Assembly: GCA_001839685.1 (NCBI GenBank)
Contig: MLAK01000770.1
Location: forward strand, 1-64,000
From: Tritrichomonas foetus
Lineage: Eukaryota > Parabasalia > Tritrichomonadida > Tritrichomonadidae
Direction: 5' to 3'
DNA: 64,000 nt
The notes beneath the pieces are model-generated. The model was not told where the DNA came from and did no database searches. It was given only the letters and a program-made list of their open reading frames with translations. The position numbers were made by a program, and so were the translations under genes. This document shows, in pieces, positions 38,197-47,760 of this stretch (its first letter is position 1; every line of letters starts with the position of its first letter).

Positions 38197-40704
38197 TCAT
38201 AGCTCTTTATTTTTCTTTTCCTCTTCTATTGCATGTTTCAACTCTCTTTCCGATGTGATATCTTTATGTTTCCTCAGAAATTCTGGTGTAAGTTCTATTT
38301 TTTGATCATAAATAATTTCTGGTTCTTGATATTTCTGTTCTTCATCTTCGTCATCATCATCACTGTCATCATCATCTTCGTCCTCGTCTGGTTCATAAAA
38401 TTCCACATCATTATTTTCTTCACTCTTGGCATTTCCAACACTTTTACTCTTAACCTCACTATTAGAATCTGTTTTAAATAATCCCTCCTTTGTTTCATCT
38501 TTCGTTGCCCTATTAGGATCTGGGGATGGTAAATCTTTAGGTTTTGTAGGTTTGTCCTTCTTGAGCCAGCGAGGTTTAACAATTGGTTTGAATTTCCTCG
38601 TCAAGTTGTACCAATTTTCCAATTCAGTAATTTTCTTGTCAATATGATGAGGTAAAACCTTCAATTCGTATGAATCCTCGCCAGTTTCAATATAACCAAT
38701 ATTTTCATGATACCAAATTTTTGTTTCATTGTAAACCTTCCAAACGCTTTCAATTTTAGAAACCGGCAAATAAGGCTTTTTAATTGGCCACGAAACTGTT
38801 AAATCATGGAAAACTTGGTCAAGAAGCCTTTTCAAGCGAGCAAATTCAGGTCCTCGTTTTATAAACAATTCTGCGCGAATTTCAGCATCTCTTGTTAATC
38901 TTCGCAGAATCATAAATCTGTCGGCAAGTTCATTTAAATTGATTTGCTTGTCTTTCATTGAATCGAGCCACTTTTCATGTTCGTTGAAAACTGAAAGAAT
39001 TTCGTTTTGAAGACTGGGTGGTGTTACTTTTTGAAAAAGTTCATCATGATTTACTCGATTTTTCATTGTGAGAATGAAACGTTCATACTCACTACTGATT
39101 TTGTGAACTTTTTGACGCTTCTTAACAATGTCTTCCATGGCTTCAATTACCAATTGCGAATCTCGCATTTGTTCATTGGTCATCATCCAATATGGTTTCA
39201 TAAAAGTAGTTTTCACAGAAATCCCACTACTTAAAGAGATGTTATAAATGAATGGTGCGTTAAATCGGTTAAATGCAAATGTTATGATCAACTTATCGTT
39301 CAATGTCAAATTTGCTTCAGGAAGGTGAATTTGGAAATCAAGCATTGGAATTCCATCAGCTAAAATTGTGTAATTTCGATCGCAGGTTGTTGCATTGAAT
39401 ATTTTACGAACTTTGTCTGTGTTTTTATTAGTTTCATTGAAAATCAAATGAGTGCCTTTTGAATGTTTCAATAATATTTGAATTTGAAGATGCGATGAAA
39501 TTTTGACTGGTTTAATTTCAAAATTGTCTTTCATCGCAGCACCAAAATAACCTGCACCTATTGCTAGAGCTTCATCACTGTTCATTGTTCGATTCAATTT
39601 TACCATGTTTGCTGCTTTTTTCAGGGTTTCTTGAATTAAAGGTATTCTTGAGCATCCTCCAAGTAATTCGAGTGAGTCGATTTTATTTTGGTAAAGGTTT
39701 GCCTTCGAAACTGCTTCATTGTAGATTTCTTGAAGCGACTCAGTGAAAAAGCCAAGAAGGCTTTCAAATTCTGAGCGAGTGATGTTTATATTCATTTCAT
39801 AGTTTTTGAAGACATCTTCGATTTTGATATTGACGATATCATTTAAAGATAAAATTTCTTTTGCACGAATTGCTTCACGTAAGAATGTCATTTTTGCCTT
39901 TTCCGAGAAGCCATCAAACTCAGGTTCCGTTTCCTCATTGATTTTGTTTACTTCCTTGAACTTTTCTTCCAAAAAAAGCACAAATTTTTCATCAATTGAA
40001 TTTCCGCCAAGTGTAGAATTGTAAGAAACAGATAATTCATTAACAATAGGGCGCTGTCCATTCGGCTCAAAGCGAAAAACGGCCGCCCATGAATGAGTTG
40101 CACCAATGTCGATAAACATGACTATTTTTTGGCCAAACTGAAAGAATGATCGTTTTTCCATGGCATACGTTCGAGCTGCAGCCGCAGGTGATTCAATTAT
40201 TGCAAATAATGTAATATTTGCTAATTTGCAGGTTTCGGCGAGAGCGACTCTTTCCTGGCGTGAAAGCGTCGGCTCGACAGTAAAAACTAAGGCTGTTTCT
40301 GAAGGCTTGAATTTCCCTTCTTCGATTGTTGTAATAATTTCACGCAATTGGAGGGCTAGAATCTCCCTGCGAAGAAGGCCGTGCGATCGATCGATTAACG
40401 GTGAAATTCCTTTCACAACGTGAGAAGGGTAGCGATAGAAATGCGATTTGGCTGGTTCGAAAAACTCCCATTGATAATTCTCGAAGAGATTTCTGTCTAA
40501 AACTGCTGGAATTTTTTGAGTTGGATTGTAGAAGTCCCAGATTGCAAAATAACTCGGCGTGAGGCGCTTCGACTGTTGATTGAGTGCGGCACGAATTCCT
40601 TTCTCTGGATCAGTGACTGCTATTTTTATGTACTCTGTTCCAATGTCTATCCCAAAAACATAACAGGAAGAAGAAATAATGAATAAATAGAGAAAGGAAG
40701 TCAT
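38197..40704 (-). CDS. ER Hsp110/Grp170 (Lhs1/HYOU1)-like chaperone
   Basis: 835 residues from the ATG at 40704, giving a signal peptide (MTSFLYLFIISSSCYVFG); upstream frame extension lacks it. The nucleotide-binding domain follows at once: GIDIGTEYIKIAV (18-30, phosphate 1 loop), FIDIGATHSWAAVF (phosphate 2) and LLGGCSRIPLIQE (adenosine loop). The GIDIG-T-E-Y-I-K-I-A-V start and a long, helical C-terminal part of about 350 residues match the Grp170/HYOU1/Lhs1 subfamily rather than BiP. This family acts in the ER as nucleotide exchange factor for BiP and as a holdase. An acidic DEDEDDDDSDDDDEDEE tract occurs near 785, and the protein ends in NKEL, a plausible KDEL-type retrieval signal. Upstream are a TTGGTCGGCCAA block and an Inr-like TCATT. 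Confidence 0.87.
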   Translation of the reverse strand: MTSFLYLFIISSSCYVFGIDIGTEYIKIAVTDPEKGIRAALNQQSKRLTPSYFAIWDFYNPTQKIPAVLDRNLFENYQWEFFEPAKSHFYRYPSHVVKGISPLIDRSHGLLRREILALQLREIITTIEEGKFKPSETALVFTVEPTLSRQERVALAETCKLANITLFAIIESPAAAARTYAMEKRSFFQFGQKIVMFIDIGATHSWAAVFRFEPNGQRPIVNELSVSYNSTLGGNSIDEKFVLFLEEKFKEVNKINEETEPEFDGFSEKAKMTFLREAIRAKEILSLNDIVNIKIEDVFKNYEMNINITRSEFESLLGFFTESLQEIYNEAVSKANLYQNKIDSLELLGGCSRIPLIQETLKKAANMVKLNRTMNSDEALAIGAGYFGAAMKDNFEIKPVKISSHLQIQILLKHSKGTHLIFNETNKNTDKVRKIFNATTCDRNYTILADGIPMLDFQIHLPEANLTLNDKLIITFAFNRFNAPFIYNISLSSGISVKTTFMKPYWMMTNEQMRDSQLVIEAMEDIVKKRQKVHKISSEYERFILTMKNRVNHDELFQKVTPPSLQNEILSVFNEHEKWLDSMKDKQINLNELADRFMILRRLTRDAEIRAELFIKRGPEFARLKRLLDQVFHDLTVSWPIKKPYLPVSKIESVWKVYNETKIWYHENIGYIETGEDSYELKVLPHHIDKKITELENWYNLTRKFKPIVKPRWLKKDKPTKPKDLPSPDPNRATKDETKEGLFKTDSNSEVKSKSVGNAKSEENNDVEFYEPDEDEDDDDSDDDDEDEEQKYQEPEIIYDQKIELTPEFLRKHKDITSERELKHAIEEEKKNKEL

Positions 40705-40737
40705 TATTTTGAATGATTTTATATCACATGTCGTATT

Positions 40738-40749
40738 TTGGTCGGCCAA
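40738..40749 (-). promoter_or_regulatory. TTGGTCGGCCAA element upstream of Grp170-like gene
   Basis: A near-palindromic 12-mer 34-45 bp upstream of the ATG, combining TTGGTC and GGCCAA halves related to the TGGYCA word. Just beyond it (40750-40790) is a duplicated unit with core TACAAATGTCAATT. Confidence 0.35.
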
Positions 40750-41016
40750 ATACAAATGTCAATTTTACAATACAAATGTCAATTGTACAATCACAATGGT
40801 GCTCATATCATTTTCACAAAAAAGAAAAAGTATCATTTTATTAATTGATTCTATTAAATACATATTAATTAGATTTTTATTCATTTTAAAATGCGTTCAT
40901 ACTAACTATGGTAACTTTATCACTGTTGTACCTTGGTTTTTCAAGTGGCGCTAATTCTTTCATCTAAATAAATTCCTCTTATAAATACACAGTGACTCTA
41001 AATTCTATATAATAAC

Positions 41017-42521
41017 TTTATTTTTGATGTTGGTATTGATTTTTGGATGTTTCAAGAATAACTCCAACAGTTTTGACAGCGAATACTTATTTGCATAATG
41101 CAAAGGTGTACAATGAATTATCAATTCTTAATTCCTTTTAAGGATTCGAAATAACCATTCATAATCTTGCATAATATCATCTTGTGCGTTGATGTCGATT
41201 TGTGGATGATTTGATAAAGTAATTGCAATATCTAAATGAAGTCTCTCAATTGCATGATGAAGTGGTGTTTTATGATTATCTTAAATAAATTCCCCTTCAA
41301 TAAATCAAAAAAATTTTGAATTAAAAATTAAAACTTCATCTTTAGAATTAACATTAATGCTTGGATTCTTCAAAAGTAGTTCGACAATTTGTGGATGCCC
41401 TTGTTTAGATGCATTATGAAGTGGTGTGTAATGAATATAAATAGATGACTTTAATTGCATGGTCGAAAAAAACAATAATCATCTGAAATATTTACATCAA
41501 TATTGGTCTGTTTTAATAAAAACTCTGCCATTTCTATGTTTCCTTGAAAGCAAGCATAATGAAGTGATGTATACTCAGCTTTTTATAAAAGATTCCTGAT
41601 ATAAATATCAATTTGCTATGAATAATAAAAATGAATTTTATCTCTAACATTAACATCAATTTGTTGGCTCAATAAAAATTCAACCACGTCTAAATGTTTA
41701 TAAGCAGCAGCATCAAGAAATGAAAAATAATTAATAGAAAATATAATTATATCAGATGAATAATGATCAATACTTGGTTGGTTCCATAACAACACAACAA
41801 TATTTTTATGTCCTTTTTTACATACCATATGAAAAGGCGATAGATAAAAGATTCAAATAATCTGATATGTAGATGATAAATAACAATCAATAATAATGTT
41901 TTAAAACTTGATCTTTTGTGAGAAGATCAATTTTGGGACATTTCACGAGAAGTTTAACTGCATTAAAATAACCATATTCACAAGCAATGTGAATTGGTTT
42001 TCTATTAAAATGAAGAGCAATTCCTCAAATAAGACAATAAAAACTGTGAAATTAATGTGATAATCTTATTAGCGATATTAACATCAATATTTGGATGATT
42101 CACTAATAATTCTATATTCTTTATATTATTCATCTCGCATGCAAAATGAAGCGGTGTATCATGAACAAAATATAACAATATCGTATGATTAATACAATTA
42201 CCATAAATTAAATACAATAAATATTATTTTTAGCATTAACATCAATGTTGGAACATTTCAACAAAATGTCGACTATATCTGTATTACAAAATCCACATGC
42301 CATATGAAGTGATGAATCCTTAAATATTTTGGTGATTTTGTTTTGAAATTAATAGCGACTACAAAATACAAGTAAAAATACTGACTGCAAGATTAATATC
42401 AATTTTAGTATAAGTCAAGAGTAGTTTTACGATTTCGAAGTGATTATTCAAACACGCATAATAGAGTGGGAATATGTAAATTTTTTTTACTAATACCATC
42501 TATTAATTCAGAATAACAATC
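41017..42521 (-). pseudogene. Ankyrin-repeat modules split by regular AT-rich spacers
   Basis: On the minus strand, downstream of the DUF3447 frame, lie ten further ankyrin units, each intact for about 29-31 codons but broken from the next by stops and frame changes. Module spans: 42383-42472, 42223-42315, 42065-42157, 41908-42000, 41751-41840, 41637-41723, 41478-41570, 41335-41427, 41176-41268, 41017-41109. Each starts with a TPLH-like box (PLYYAC, SSLHMAC, TPLHFAC, KPIHIAC, SPFHMVC, LDAAAY, TSLHYAC, TPLHNAS, TPLHHAI, TPLHYAN) and ends with D-I/V-N-x-x. Start-to-start distances are 157, 158, 157, 160, 117, 153, 143, 159 and 159 bp. Such regular spacing suggests short introns of about 58-61 nt at one position of every repeat; no single GT-AG consensus fits all. 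The alternative is a decayed repeat gene. Typed as pseudogene only because continuous translation fails. Confidence 0.7.
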
Positions 42522-43763
42522 CTAAAATGAAAAAATTTTATTGGTTTGATTAATATCAAGTTTTGGATTCTGAAGTATTATTTCATAGAACATGTACATT
42601 TTCAATCCAGACATTTGTAATGTATAGTAAACAATTTCATCATAAATTGAACCAATTGGTGAAGCATTATTGGAATCACTTAAAAATGTTTTAATATTTT
42701 GATTGAAATAATCAAAATTATGGGTATTACCTAATCCAAAAAAGAATTGTCCCAAATTAAGAGATTGCATTTGAAGAATGTTCATTAAATACTCAGTTAT
42801 ATCTGGGCGAATATATTTAATGCCTGCGAATAAGTTAAAATCAGTAAATTTAAATTCTGAATCATTGACCAAAATTTCAATAATTTCATAGTTTCCCCCA
42901 ATAACACTATAATTAAGTGAGTTTTTATTCATATCAGCTTGATTGGTAAAAAGATACTTAAAAATGTTAATTGATCCAAAACACATTGAGTACTCAATAA
43001 GAGAAACTCCTTTTCCATAATTATTGATAAGTGGATCCATTTCTAGAAATGATGATTGAATTTTCGAATTAATATAGAATTTATCAAAATGTGATATATA
43101 ATTAATGAAAGAATCAAGATCATCTTTTCGAATTATTCTTGCGATTTCTTCATTTGAATGAAGCTCTTTTCGTTTTTCTGAAAGTTCTTCAAATGTAAGT
43201 TCGTTTGCTAAATAAGATTTTAAAATATATTCTTTTGATAAATTTATATTTATTGATTCCATAAAATGACTATCATCTTTCATTAATTCAGGTATAAAAA
43301 ATAAAATATATTGATTATTTCGCGATGCTCTTATATTAATGAAATCTCTAATAGTAGAAAGGTCAATAACATGTTTTTCATAGAGATAAAGCAATAATAA
43401 TCTGTTAGTTTCAAAAATTAGGAAGATTGTAGATTCATGAAAAGTAGTTTTCAATGAATGATGTTGATTTAGTTCGTCAATAATACTTTTAAAAATAAAT
43501 TCATATTTTGGATTGTTTTGACTATTTTTGGTTAGAAAAATCGTATAAACGTTTGATAACATATAAAGGAAAGCTTCGTATAATGAAAAGCTTGACTCAA
43601 TATGAAATTCACTTAAGGAAATAAAAAAAGTTGTGATCTTTCCATTAATTTCATCTTCGTTTCCCTCAAAAATTGAAACCAAACTTTTCTGGAGAATTCC
43701 TAAGGTATCAATCCTCTTTAAAAATTCATTTAATCCATAAAACTCAGCAACTTCTTTCTCCAT
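42522..43763 (-). CDS. DUF3447/ankyrin protein, 5' part
   Basis: 413 codons from the ATG at 43763 (a longer frame starts at TTG 43778) to the first in-frame stop. The sequence has the DUF3447 arrangement common in trichomonads: a helical N-terminal region of about 220 residues, then RKELHSNEEIARIIRKDDLDSF and the shift to ankyrin-like units (NYGKGVSLIEYSMCFGSINI, then FKYLFTNQADMN, then NSLNYSVIGGNYEIIEILVN). The last unit ends PKLDINQTNKIFSF and stops just where the next ankyrin unit would begin; that unit is found, in another frame, at 42383-42472. The protein as read would hold about four degenerate repeats. Function of this family is unknown; ankyrins usually mediate protein contacts. See the entry for 41017-42521. 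Confidence 0.7.
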   Translation of the reverse strand: MEKEVAEFYGLNEFLKRIDTLGILQKSLVSIFEGNEDEINGKITTFFISLSEFHIESSFSLYEAFLYMLSNVYTIFLTKNSQNNPKYEFIFKSIIDELNQHHSLKTTFHESTIFLIFETNRLLLLYLYEKHVIDLSTIRDFINIRASRNNQYILFFIPELMKDDSHFMESININLSKEYILKSYLANELTFEELSEKRKELHSNEEIARIIRKDDLDSFINYISHFDKFYINSKIQSSFLEMDPLINNYGKGVSLIEYSMCFGSINIFKYLFTNQADMNKNSLNYSVIGGNYEIIEILVNDSEFKFTDFNLFAGIKYIRPDITEYLMNILQMQSLNLGQFFFGLGNTHNFDYFNQNIKTFLSDSNNASPIGSIYDEIVYYTLQMSGLKMYMFYEIILQNPKLDINQTNKIFSF

Positions 43764-44290
43764 TGAACTTGTAAGCAAAAAATGGGCAAAGTGTTTTTTT
43801 TGAATAGAGAACGATAGAACTTCTTCCCAAAAGAGATGAGACTTTTTCGCTTAATCTATTTAAATATAAAGCATGCATATCTATTAATAGACGTATTTAA
43901 GTCTGTGAAATATTTTTTATTTGATTTCAACTCATTTGGATATCTTGGATATCAAGTAATGGCCTTTTTTTAGGCACTTACATAAATTATTCAGAATTTT
44001 TTCAAAAATTTTATTACTTTTATATCTTACTTAATACTCAAATTATTCTGATATAAATCACAAAATCAAGATACACTAATAAATTTTTAGCATATAAATG
44101 AAAGAAAATATAATAATCTTAATATTAATCAATATATTGGTAAAGATTTTACTTGAAAAATACTTAACAAATTTTCAATAAACAAAGAAAATTTAATTTC
44201 AATATTGTGTTATCCACTGAAAAATTTGCCAAGAATTTAAAGAAAAATGATGAAGATTAGAAATGAATTACTGAATCATCAGAAAAATCA
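43764..44290. other. intergenic region, no gene seen
   Basis: About 530 bp of very AT-rich DNA between the divergent ankyrin gene and the Myb-like remnant. Nothing is recognised. Confidence 0.5.
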
Positions 44291-44299
44291 TACAAGAAA

Positions 44300-44620
44300 T
44301 TGAAAATGGAAAAAAATGAAATCCAAGTGTTGATCTTATTCTTGTTGCCTCAGCTTTCTTTTCTGAGTTACCACTTGATGATTAAATTAAAAGATGAAGA
44401 TGAGAATGATGATGGTGAGTATTCATGTAACGAAGAAATAAACAATTTAAATAATCATCGGAAAAATATATTCATTGGACAGACGAAGATTTAGATAAGT
44501 TTATACATATCATGAAAACCGAAAGAAAAAAATGTCATGGTCAATGATAGCAAAACAGTTTCCAGGATGATATGTGGAACAATGCCATAATCTTTATTAT
44601 CGATTAAAAAAAGAGAAAAA
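44300..44620 (+). pseudogene. Myb-like DNA-binding domain remnant
   Basis: Two frames together give a Myb/SANT repeat. In one, WTDEDLDKFIHIMKTERKK starts at 44476; after an A-run (44525-44532) a one-base shift leads to MSWSMIAKQFPG, a TGA (44568-44570) where Arg or Trp would be expected, and YVEQCHNLYYRLKKEKK. The W...W...Y spacing and the E-D-x-x-L pattern are those of a Myb repeat. A shift and a stop within 90 bp point to a decayed gene or poor homopolymer sequence. Part of a short frame at 44300-44494 overlaps its upstream half in a different phase and is probably the non-functional remainder. Confidence 0.6.
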
Positions 44621-44765
44621 AAATATATGAATGCTTTATTGCCAAAAGAAAACCATGTGAAAGAAAAAAGATTATTAAATATAAGAAATTAGTTACAGTA
44701 AAGAAAAAGTTACTTAATCCTTAAACAATCCAAAAATATCAACATATAAAATCTTTGATATTCAC

Positions 44766-45060
44766 ATGTGGTCCACAGAAAGCTATTGTGGGGCCTTTAA
44801 CAAAGAAAACATTGACATTGCCTGTAGAAATCCACTTTATGTGTGTATTGATGAAATTACTCGTGAGCGACTTTTCATTCCAGCAATATCACCTTACGGA
44901 ACTGCGTTGGATTATGAAACATGGATAACAGTTATGGAAAGTAATTAAAAAAGTCCCAATATACAAAGGAAAATTGCTGCTAAATTTGATATTATAATAT
45001 TAATATTAACTGATGAAAACTTTGAAAAATATAATCCGAAAATAAGGAACCTAACTTAAA
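44766..45060 (+). pseudogene. remnant of an unidentified gene
   Basis: A frame of 60 codons (MWSTESYCGAFNKENIDIAC and on to WITVMESN) stops at 44946-44948 but continues in the same phase as coding-like sequence (KSPNIQRKIAAKFDIIILI, then LTDENFEKYNPKIRNLT) with further stops up to about 45060. It looks like a decayed gene of about 100 codons. I do not recognise the family. It may be the downstream part of the same decayed unit as the Myb-like remnant. Confidence 0.35.
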
Positions 45061-45213
45061 TTGGATATCATGAACTAAAATAATGGTAACCAATTGTATT
45101 TTTCTTTATGATAAATTTGATGTTTTTTTTTCTGACGCTATTTGGTTTATTATTTCCAATTTTTCATGATTGAATTCAAATTTGAAATAATTCAAAGTGA
45201 TTTCTCATAATAT

Positions 45214-45828
45214 ATGGTTTCCAGTTCAACTCGTCATAAGATTGCCATTACAATATCAATTTTGCTATCTGTTGGATTGATTGTATACGCAGACTATTAC
45301 ATTGCTTCATTTTTGGAATCACAAAATATGCACGGAATTAATTTATATGTAGACAATTTCTTAAGATGGTCATCAATGAGTGCAATTATTATAGCACTAC
45401 TAACGACAATTTTTACATGGTTCAATAATAAATTCTCAAGAACAACTTTAATTATCTTAACTTCCATCCTAATCACTGATGCAATTTTTTCATTGATAGT
45501 TTATTTTGTTGGTAGACCTTTAGTTGTGAGAGGATATAAAAGGCTATTTACTAAAATCGAGTTTATCGCTCGAGCATCTGATTTTGAAATAAATAATCAT
45601 TGTTGCGGATGGAACAACATATCTTCATCGATTATTTCTGATTGCCAATCGACTATACCATGCATTCAAATTGTTAGGAAATATTGAAAAGGAAAAAACA
45701 CTTTAGTTACAACATTATGCTTTGGTATATCAATATTTTTATTATTTTATGTATTAGTTGGACATGTTTTAATCATGTCAACAAACCGAGCTACAGGATA
45801 TACTCCAGTTGGAGGAATAACGCCATAA
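45214..45828 (+). pseudogene. Tetraspanin-like gene with one in-frame TGA
   Basis: 157 codons with three hydrophobic segments (about 10-32, 52-70, 78-98) and a loop with the tetraspanin HCCGW motif near 130 and further cysteines, then TGA at 45685-45687. The same frame continues for 46 more codons (KGKNTLVTTLCFGISIFLLF, then YVLVGHVLIMST, then YTPVGGITP) to TAA at 45826-45828 and supplies the missing fourth membrane segment and a tail like that of trichomonad tetraspanins. The TGA follows RKY and would be Trp or Arg. The structure is otherwise intact, so this is either a very recent pseudogene, a sequencing error, or a truncated form. An Inr-like TCATA precedes the ATG. Confidence 0.7.
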
Positions 45829-46054
45829 GTGGCTCTTCATAGTATTGTATACTACACTAATTCTATTATTATCCACTATTAAATCATTGTTATATCATTT
45901 TTCGTTATCTTATTTCTAATCTTTACTTACTTCCATGCAATTCGTTAACATTCAACTTTGATTACACAATAAATTATTACAATTATGTATTTCTTATACA
46001 AATTACCAACATACAAAGTACTCAAAAATATTGTTCAACGAGATTATTTTCTTC

Positions 46055-46056
<2 letters not shown>
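45829..46056. other. intergenic region
   Basis: AT-rich gap between the tetraspanin pseudogene and the A run; nothing recognised. Confidence 0.45.

Positions 46057-46094
<38 letters not shown>
46057..46094. repeat. 38-A homopolymer
   Basis: Uninterrupted A run, 63 bp past the stop of the minus-strand beta-helix gene, hence a T run on that gene's sense strand. Confidence 0.95.
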
Positions 46095-46096
<2 letters not shown>

Positions 46097-46157
46097 GAAT
46101 TATTTCTATTTACAATATACACAATTATTATAACCATGAACTATTAATATAATATTT

Positions 46158-47450
46158 TTACAACTGTGCTTTCCTGTTTTTGATTGCAAAAGCACGTTTG
46201 AGTTTTCGATTGAAGTAAATCAAAACCGATGCACAAATGTAGGCGCCAATAAAAGCAATAACAAATCGAATTGTAATATTTCTTATCATCAAAATATCTC
46301 TATTCGTCTTATTTGAATCATTTACATTATAATAATTATTTATGAACTTTTCTTTCATTAAATCTTCATTTCTTTTATTTAAATAACCAATATTTTTCAG
46401 TTTCTTCAAATCTTCATGATTATTATTACTTTGTTTCTGAAAAGAACAATTACTAATAATCTCAGAATGTCCTCTAATCGCAAAATCCTCTGTTTGAGAA
46501 AATTTGCAATTCTTAATTACGACAGGATCAGAAGATTCAGTTAAAATAACATAAGATTTTTCATGATTGCATTCATAGAATTTACAGTTTGTAATTTTCA
46601 AATCATTTATTGAATTGACAATCAAAATTGCGGCAGCAGTTGATGAAATATAAGAAGAATGACTTACATTTTTAAATAAGCAAGAATCAATTAAAAGTTC
46701 TGAAAGGGTTCGAAAAACAAGACCACCATTATGAATCTTTGCTTTACAATTTTGGAAAAGAATGTTTTCAATTTTTGCAGAAATTCCTTTGTTTTCAAAG
46801 ATTCCAACACATTCGAAAGCAACAGAATTTGAAATATTATTATTGTACATTTTTAAATCACCATCACATTCACGATAAAAAATGGGACAATATCGTGCAA
46901 AATTTTCACAGAAAATTGAATTTTCAATTTTGGTTTCAACATACGCATTGGTATTAATGTAAAGAGATGCTCCCTGTTCGGCTTGACAATTTGAAAATGT
47001 TGTGTATTTAATAACCAATGTTGTATTTGAATTGATGCAGCCTCCAAATGAGCCAATTATGTCTTGAAATAGAGAATTAAAGATTTCTAAAGAGCATAAT
47101 GACTTTATTGCAGAATGATCATTGGATTTAATTGATATAAATTTGCAATGCTTTATCGTAATTTTTTCACTGAATGGAAAAATTTGATTATCTGAATAAA
47201 CAATATCAATGATATTCAAATTTTCAAAGATGAAGACTGAATTTAAAATTTGCTTGAAAGTACATTCATTAAATGAAATTTGTGGGTTTCTTTTGTATGA
47301 ATTAAAAATTGGAGATATCGATTTTGAAAATTTCGAATTTTGTAGAAAAAAATGAGCATTAGAAAAAGAATTTCCTGCTAGAAAAAATGGGCTGATTGAT
47401 TTTGAAGTAATGGTCAAGGAAATTAAAGAAAGATTAACAAGCAAATTCAT
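46158..47450 (-). CDS. Beta-helix membrane protein (Pmp-like surface protein)
   Basis: 430 residues from the ATG at 47450 (a longer frame starts at TTG 47471). It has a signal peptide (MNLLVNLSLISLTITSKS), a repetitive Cys/Asn/Ile-rich ectodomain and one C-terminal membrane segment (about 393-413, IRFVIAFIGAYICASVLIYF) with a short basic tail (NRKLKRAFAIKNRKAQL). The ectodomain repeats turns of the kind I-x-N-C-x-F and FGGCIN/NGGLVF, as in right-handed parallel beta-helix proteins. Trichomonads have families of such surface proteins related to polymorphic membrane proteins. It is short for that class. Its role (adhesion, surface coat) is inferred. Confidence 0.68.
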   Translation of the reverse strand: MNLLVNLSLISLTITSKSISPFFLAGNSFSNAHFFLQNSKFSKSISPIFNSYKRNPQISFNECTFKQILNSVFIFENLNIIDIVYSDNQIFPFSEKITIKHCKFISIKSNDHSAIKSLCSLEIFNSLFQDIIGSFGGCINSNTTLVIKYTTFSNCQAEQGASLYINTNAYVETKIENSIFCENFARYCPIFYRECDGDLKMYNNNISNSVAFECVGIFENKGISAKIENILFQNCKAKIHNGGLVFRTLSELLIDSCLFKNVSHSSYISSTAAAILIVNSINDLKITNCKFYECNHEKSYVILTESSDPVVIKNCKFSQTEDFAIRGHSEIISNCSFQKQSNNNHEDLKKLKNIGYLNKRNEDLMKEKFINNYYNVNDSNKTNRDILMIRNITIRFVIAFIGAYICASVLIYFNRKLKRAFAIKNRKAQL

Positions 47451-47760
47451 TTTGTGATCCCAAAAATTCAATTAGGTTATGAAAAAGTTCATTAATTATC
47501 GTTATTTAATTTCGTTATATCTCGTCTATATTAATATTTATTAATAATCAAAGTGTATAAATTATCTATAAAATAATATTATAACTGATTTGTATGATAA
47601 AATACATAAATACTAAACTATCAATATGTTTTTTTTTTCTTCTTATTCTTTTTTTCCATATGAACAGTTTTATCAATTAAAATAATCAATTTAGCATTCA
47701 TAATTTAGATTAGTTTATTTGGTCAAAGAAGTGAATACAAAATATTATCTCTATAAATTT
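47451..47760. other. intergenic region
   Basis: 310 bp between two minus-strand genes. AT-rich, with a TTTGGTCA word near 47719 that lies 3' of the kinase gene. No gene is seen. Confidence 0.45.

Noticed and set aside
37932..38202. Short frames between dynein and Grp170-like genes
   Set aside because: Chance frames in AT-rich convergent gap; no pattern, no motif upstream.
42316..42382. Ankyrin spacers as classical trichomonad introns with GTATGT and ACTAACACACAG-type borders
   Set aside because: Those border motifs are not present in the spacers; an intron reading remains possible only with other borders, so it is kept as a hypothesis.
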